In this document: piece by piece, positions 58,181 through 62,000 of the stretch
Position numbering within the stretch: position 1 is the stretch's first letter
How the letters are laid out: every line of letters begins with the position of its first letter
Source of the DNA: Acanthaster planci
Lineage: Eukaryota > Echinodermata > Asteroidea > Valvatida > Acanthasteridae
Assembly (NCBI RefSeq): GCF_001949145.1
Contig: NW_019091507.1
Location: forward strand, 42,396-104,395
Direction: 5' to 3'
DNA length: 62,000 nt
Program-made: the position numbers and the translations under genes
Notes under the pieces: generated by a model
Told to the model about the DNA's origin: nothing
Databases searched by the model: none
The model's input: only the letters and a program-made list of their open reading frames with translations

Positions 58181-58998
58181 CAAGTTCCCCCGCCCCCTGC
58201 CGAAACGCCACTGGTCAGAAATCGTCGATGAAGGTATTGTTCTCACGCGTTTCAAAACAAAATCCAAGCGAGGTTGTATTCTGAGATTATCACACCCACT
58301 AGTTGCCCCCTCGCCACACGGGAATTACACCATCTCCTACAATGGGTAAAATATGATTCCTGATTTCTGGTTAGAAATACTATCAGCAGAAGGAGTTTCC
58401 CCGATTTCACGATCTCCTTTTTCTCTTATGAAAAAGCCAAGATCACGAGTGCGATGGCAAGAAGTGACGTGTTCAAAGTCAGTGACAGAGACCTATTAAT
58501 ATTTGAAATGCAGATTTTAATTTGGGACATTTTGCCGTGGAATTAATTCAGGAAGCATTACATTTAATCGCTGATGTATGTTTCAGTTCATGGAGTTTTT
58601 GTCTTTTGTAAAAACATAGTGGAAAAGGACAGAGTAACCGCTCCTTGGATTCAAAAAATGTAATGCCACCATTGGTGCGTTGCATGCGTTACAAAGTGGT
58701 ATGTTTCTCCAAACCATTTTTTCACTATTTAATAGGGAAAAGTACGGAGCAAGTTTATTGGAGTGGGTTTCGCTTTGGTGTCTATGTTGGACATGGAATA
58801 AACAACCTATTATGTTTGTTTTATTTAATGGAGCGTCACAAGATGTAGGCCAATTCTCTTTCATTTTCAGGGTTGGGATCTAGACAATTGAAGGATATTA
58901 TTCAAACTACCCTGATGTGATTCTGAAATCGACCTACCCCCGACTTCCTCCATGTAACAATGTTTTGAACTTGGTTTGTTTGTTCAATATTTTTTCAG

Positions 58999-59257
58999 AG
59001 CTTTGAAGTGTTCGAGGTCAGATTTTACTGAGACTGGAACAGGGGATTCTTCCAAGATGACCTTACCGGCACGGAGGGTCAGTCCTTGGTGCTACATCTC
59101 GGTGCTTAGGCTCGCCCTGGTCCTCCTCATTAGCATCAGCTTGATAAGTCCCGTCCTGGCCAGTTTCATCCGGTTTAAGCCGGACACAGAGTATATCTAC
59201 AGCTTCCACTCTTCTACGGAACTGAAAAATGTCCGAACTCTGCAAGCTGAATCGAAG
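58999..59257 (+). CDS. First coding exon of a secreted, lipid-transfer-like (vitellogenin/apolipoprotein-type) protein
   Basis: An acceptor (caatattttttcag) ends at 58998, the ATG is at 59057 with A at -3, and the donor AAG|GTACGA follows 59257, so 67 codons end in phase 0. Residues 11-36 hold a basic start and a hydrophobic run (L-A-L-V-L-L-I-S-I-S-L) ending P-V-L-A, a clear signal peptide. The mature start is F-x-x-D-T-E-Y-I-Y-S-F-H-S-S-T-E-L. An aromatic Y-x-Y-x-[FY] strand soon after the signal peptide is how large lipid-transfer proteins (vitellogenin, apolipophorin/apoB, MTP) begin. This is a resemblance over about 30 residues only, so the family is likely rather than certain. Bases 58999-59056 are 5' untranslated sequence; an earlier non-coding exon must exist. 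No following exon in phase 0 was recognised in the remaining 2.7 kb. Confidence 0.55.
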
Positions 59258-62000
59258 GTACGATCCTTCAGTAATATCACTCACTGACCTCTGTTTATAC
59301 GAGAGAGTATTGCCTGTTCCTCCCGAAGGCGCCTGAAATGCCCTTACATTTTAGCCCTTCTTTTCCGCAAGGCCACAAAAGGGTACGTAAAGAGATTAAT
59401 AAATATGCTTCTCCCCGAACTGGTTCTACATCCGCCCTTGTCAGTGAGACACTTTTGTTAAAATATCGTGATACTGCAAGGCGTCTCATCGAACTGAGCA
59501 ACTTTTTTTGTTCTCTTTTCACCCTAATTCCGCACTTTCTCTGTGAAAGAGAATGAATGATGCATTAATTATTGAAATGTCCCTAAGCACGCACCGGTTT
59601 TCTCTGGATTTTATTTATAAATTTGGGCAAAACTTAAAGTGAGGTTGGATCAATGTACGTTTTCATAATGTGGCCCTAAGTAAGTAAAAGAGTTTCAAAA
59701 TGTTTCCGCATAGATGAACTAATTATTACCGGTACATGTCCTCAGTGGCAGCAAGAAAAACAGACAGGAATTGTATGTGGCGCAGGCTCTTCATGGCACG
59801 CTTGGAAAAAAGACACGAAGTTTTCCGGGTTGTCCAATTGAAAGCTATACGGCACTTACTCATTGCAAGAAAAGCTGAAAGTGCATTCATTATTAATCCT
59901 GACTGAAGTTACGTCGGGAACCTCACACGACAAGGAAATGGATAACTTAAAGGACATTTTTCTTGAAAAGAAGGCAGCAAGAAAAACCGTATACCTGAGA
60001 ATTTCTTTGTGTTATCTTTCGGAGGTGTCCTCTCAGAAAGGAAAAACTGTTTCTCGTAATTTACCGAAACTACTAAAGAAATTTTCATGGAAGCATCTCA
60101 AGTTTACTGAGCAAGAATGAAATAGTAGGCCTTTTGAGAAAAGAAACTGATATTCATTATTTTCCAGATTTCCCTTGTCTCTTTTAACATAACTCAGGGT
60201 TTACCATTATAAGTGATTACCAACTGTGACGTAGAACAAAACGGTACTTCAAAAGAAAACAATACAGAGTTCCCATTTTCGCAAATCAGAATGTATTTGG
60301 CAAATTTTTATCACTTTATCATAGATTGGACTCTTATTGGTCAAAACTAATGAGAGTAGTGGGAGCCAAGAAATATACCTGCGAATTTACTCTGCAGTTG
60401 TAGCCAGCAAAGAAGAAAGAGGTATTTATTTTTTTTTTCTGTTGGGTTCGCTTTCACATGTCTGAAAGGTGCGTCCACCTCCGGTGTATTTAGAAGTTCA
60501 TTGTGTACCATTTCCAGGCAATCAAGTCCTATTCAAAGGGTAACAGAGGTTTTATATGGACGTGAATGGAAATGCTCAACTTAATCACGTACTTGCATAT
60601 CATAGAGTTCGGCGGATATTCAACATCATTCAAAGATAGCTTTGTGTGAAAAATGACAGAAACTTTACTCACTGGTGCCAGGGTATTGTGTCCACAGGCT
60701 GTTTACGCGTCGTCATGATAACACTATATACAAACAGTAACTCAGTCGAAAGCAATCACGCCAAAGTAAACTTCCCCGAACTTAACACAGACACCCTCGA
60801 TCAAAAGTCTACATCCAACAAAACGAATGGTTGCTTGTCCGATTACAACTTACCACAATATTGTGAAGACGCCGAAAGAAACAGAATGCTTCATTGAAAA
60901 TTTCCTCTGAAAAGTCTCCCACGTAGAATAAAGAAGCCGAGCCATTAATTTAAAAAAGTGACACGCACACGGAAAGTGTTTTCCTTTTGCACCAGTGAGT
61001 AGGAGGCCGTGGGTTCGAGTCCCATCCGAGTAAGCTTATGAGGTTTTTTTTATTTTTGTAAGCTCTCGGACAAGCACTGAGCATTTTGTGCTTGTTAATA
61101 TACGTTGGGTAAGGGCAAAACCTGTTATATGTAATTTTCCTTTTTACTTTTAGTGGTCAAAGACCCAAGACGATTACAAGTTTCTCATTTGAATGTTCCA
61201 TTACAGGGATCTCTGGCGATGCCTTGCAAATACTCAGACAACCTGATTAAAAAACACAGTTTCGTCTTGCTAAAAACTGTTTGCCTGACCAATCAGCCAC
61301 ATGCCAGACTGACCAACTGACCGAATGGCCTATAAACCAGGCTAATTAAGTACAAATCTGAGAGGTTATTGGTGCAAATACTGATTTGATTAGTTCAGTG
61401 CAGATTCTCACACATCTTGTCCCATTTTACCGTACTGCATTTAATGTTTTTTGCAGTGCTTCTGAACGAGGAAAGAGACTTTGGCGAGTGGTAAGTTTCT
61501 TAGTGAGTTTTTTTATGTAAACCGTGATTCAATAGCTGACCAGAAATTAAGGGAATACCAATTAAAAGAGCAACTTAGAGGACTCCAAAATGCAGAGGTA
61601 CTCATTAACAACCTGCCTCAAATTGTGCCGCAAGCACTGCGTCCCCTGAAACCTCGCAAGATGATACTCGGCAGTTGAATCAGCAAAGGTTTTGATCTGC
61701 AATTTCAAACACCTCCACCTACACAAAATCAGATCCAAGTGTAAGTTTGGGTTGCACTGGGATCATGTGGCATGTATAACAACTCACAGTTAGCAAAGAT
61801 TAAAAGTCTGTCCCTGGATTTCAGCGGGGGAGATTTGTTTCTTAGTCGATCTAATTACCTCATAGTGTAGACCTTTATAAAAGTACTGTAGGAACGGTTG
61901 CTATTGCATTTTGAAAGCAGGACCAACAGCGTCACTCGGCAGGTAACCAAGGGAACAACCGAAAACTTGGTGGGGGGCCGCATTGGGTTAAATGTGTGCG
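59258..62000. other. Presumed first intron of the lipid-transfer-like gene
   Basis: No convincing continuation exon. A pyrimidine-rich acceptor ends near 61456, but the following frame meets a stop in the needed phase. The 65-codon frame at 61481-61678 (ending R-P-L-K-P-R-K-M-I-L-G-S) is not supported by splice sites and is unrecognised. Confidence 0.45.
60985..61130 (+). mobile_element. tRNA-like SINE relic
   Basis: A B box-like word gggttcgagtccc (61011-61023) with tRNA-like context (agtaggaggccgt before, atccgag after) is followed by a T-rich stretch. No full cloverleaf can be drawn and no A box is clear, so this is not a functional tRNA gene. Confidence 0.4.

Larger units (their letters stand above)
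49492..58998. other. Long stretch without a recognised gene
   Basis: Only short frames without domain or splice support are seen on either strand. Repeat pieces include family A near 53220-53300, family B near 58050-58180, a short direct duplication of cttgaacacctgt near 51893-51920, and a G run near 55366-55377. The last part should hold the promoter or upstream intron of the gene at 58999. Confidence 0.45.

Noticed and set aside
59863-60120. 85-codon plus-strand frame as the next exon of the lipid-transfer-like gene
   Set aside because: The frame is Lys/Leu-rich, has no acceptor in phase 0 and no resemblance to the expected domain.
61457-61490. Exon-like segment after tttttgcag
   Set aside because: In the phase required by the donor at 59257 it meets a stop after two codons.
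1-62000. CRISPR arrays, operons, bacterial promoters
   Set aside because: No regularly spaced direct repeats or clustered intact genes; the DNA is plainly eukaryotic.

Overview
The window is animal nuclear DNA. Genes are split into short exons (mostly 100-350 bp) separated by introns of a few hundred bases to about 1.3 kb, with GT-AG splice signals, an AT-rich background, tRNA-derived SINEs, a fold-back element, a broken Ty3/gypsy-like retroelement, a long poly-T run and an assembly gap. Nothing bacterial is present: no operons, ribosome binding sites or CRISPR arrays. The domain types and repeats suggest a marine invertebrate, perhaps an echinoderm or another invertebrate deuterostome. That placement is an impression from the sequence, not a proof.

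Layout. 1-3.4 kb: a compact exon (from 1432) with a complete 142-codon frame for an unrecognised cysteine-containing protein. 3.4-4.6 kb: a minus-strand retroelement fragment with Gag zinc knuckle and aspartic protease. 4.6-9.5 kb: no gene seen; an 859-bp fold-back element and dispersed repeats. 9.5-40.6 kb: one very large minus-strand gene of 54 exons, possibly with a further 5' exon near 44.8 kb. 40.6-49 kb: repeats, an inverted SINE pair, poly-T and an N gap. 49.5-59 kb: no gene recognised. 59.0-59.3 kb: the first coding exon (signal peptide plus the start of a lipid-transfer-like N-terminus) of a plus-strand gene that runs on past the visible exons. 59.3-62 kb: presumed intron with a SINE-like relic.

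The main content is the large minus-strand gene. I rebuilt it exon by exon from donor and acceptor sites. The coding phase agrees at every junction from exon 2 to exon 55 except 24/25, where the boundary is ambiguous. The exons total about 10.75 kb of coding sequence, about 3,580 residues. The order is: an EMI-like/EGF-like cysteine-rich N-terminus, a non-repeated beta-rich block, then about 19 fibronectin-III-like units. Each unit has a core of the form W-x-G-F-x-D-P-E-S-G-I-x-x-Y-x-W-A-[IV]-G, then a Y-x-[VI]-T-V-x-A-x-N-x-A-G-L strand, and a linker of the form S-D-G-V-x-V-D-x-[ST]-P-P. Three other modules interrupt the series: a cysteine-rich block near exon 13, a second cysteine-rich insert (exon 41) and a galactose-binding/DUF642-like module (exons 48-49). 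No transmembrane segment is visible, so a secreted or matrix adhesion protein is the simplest reading.
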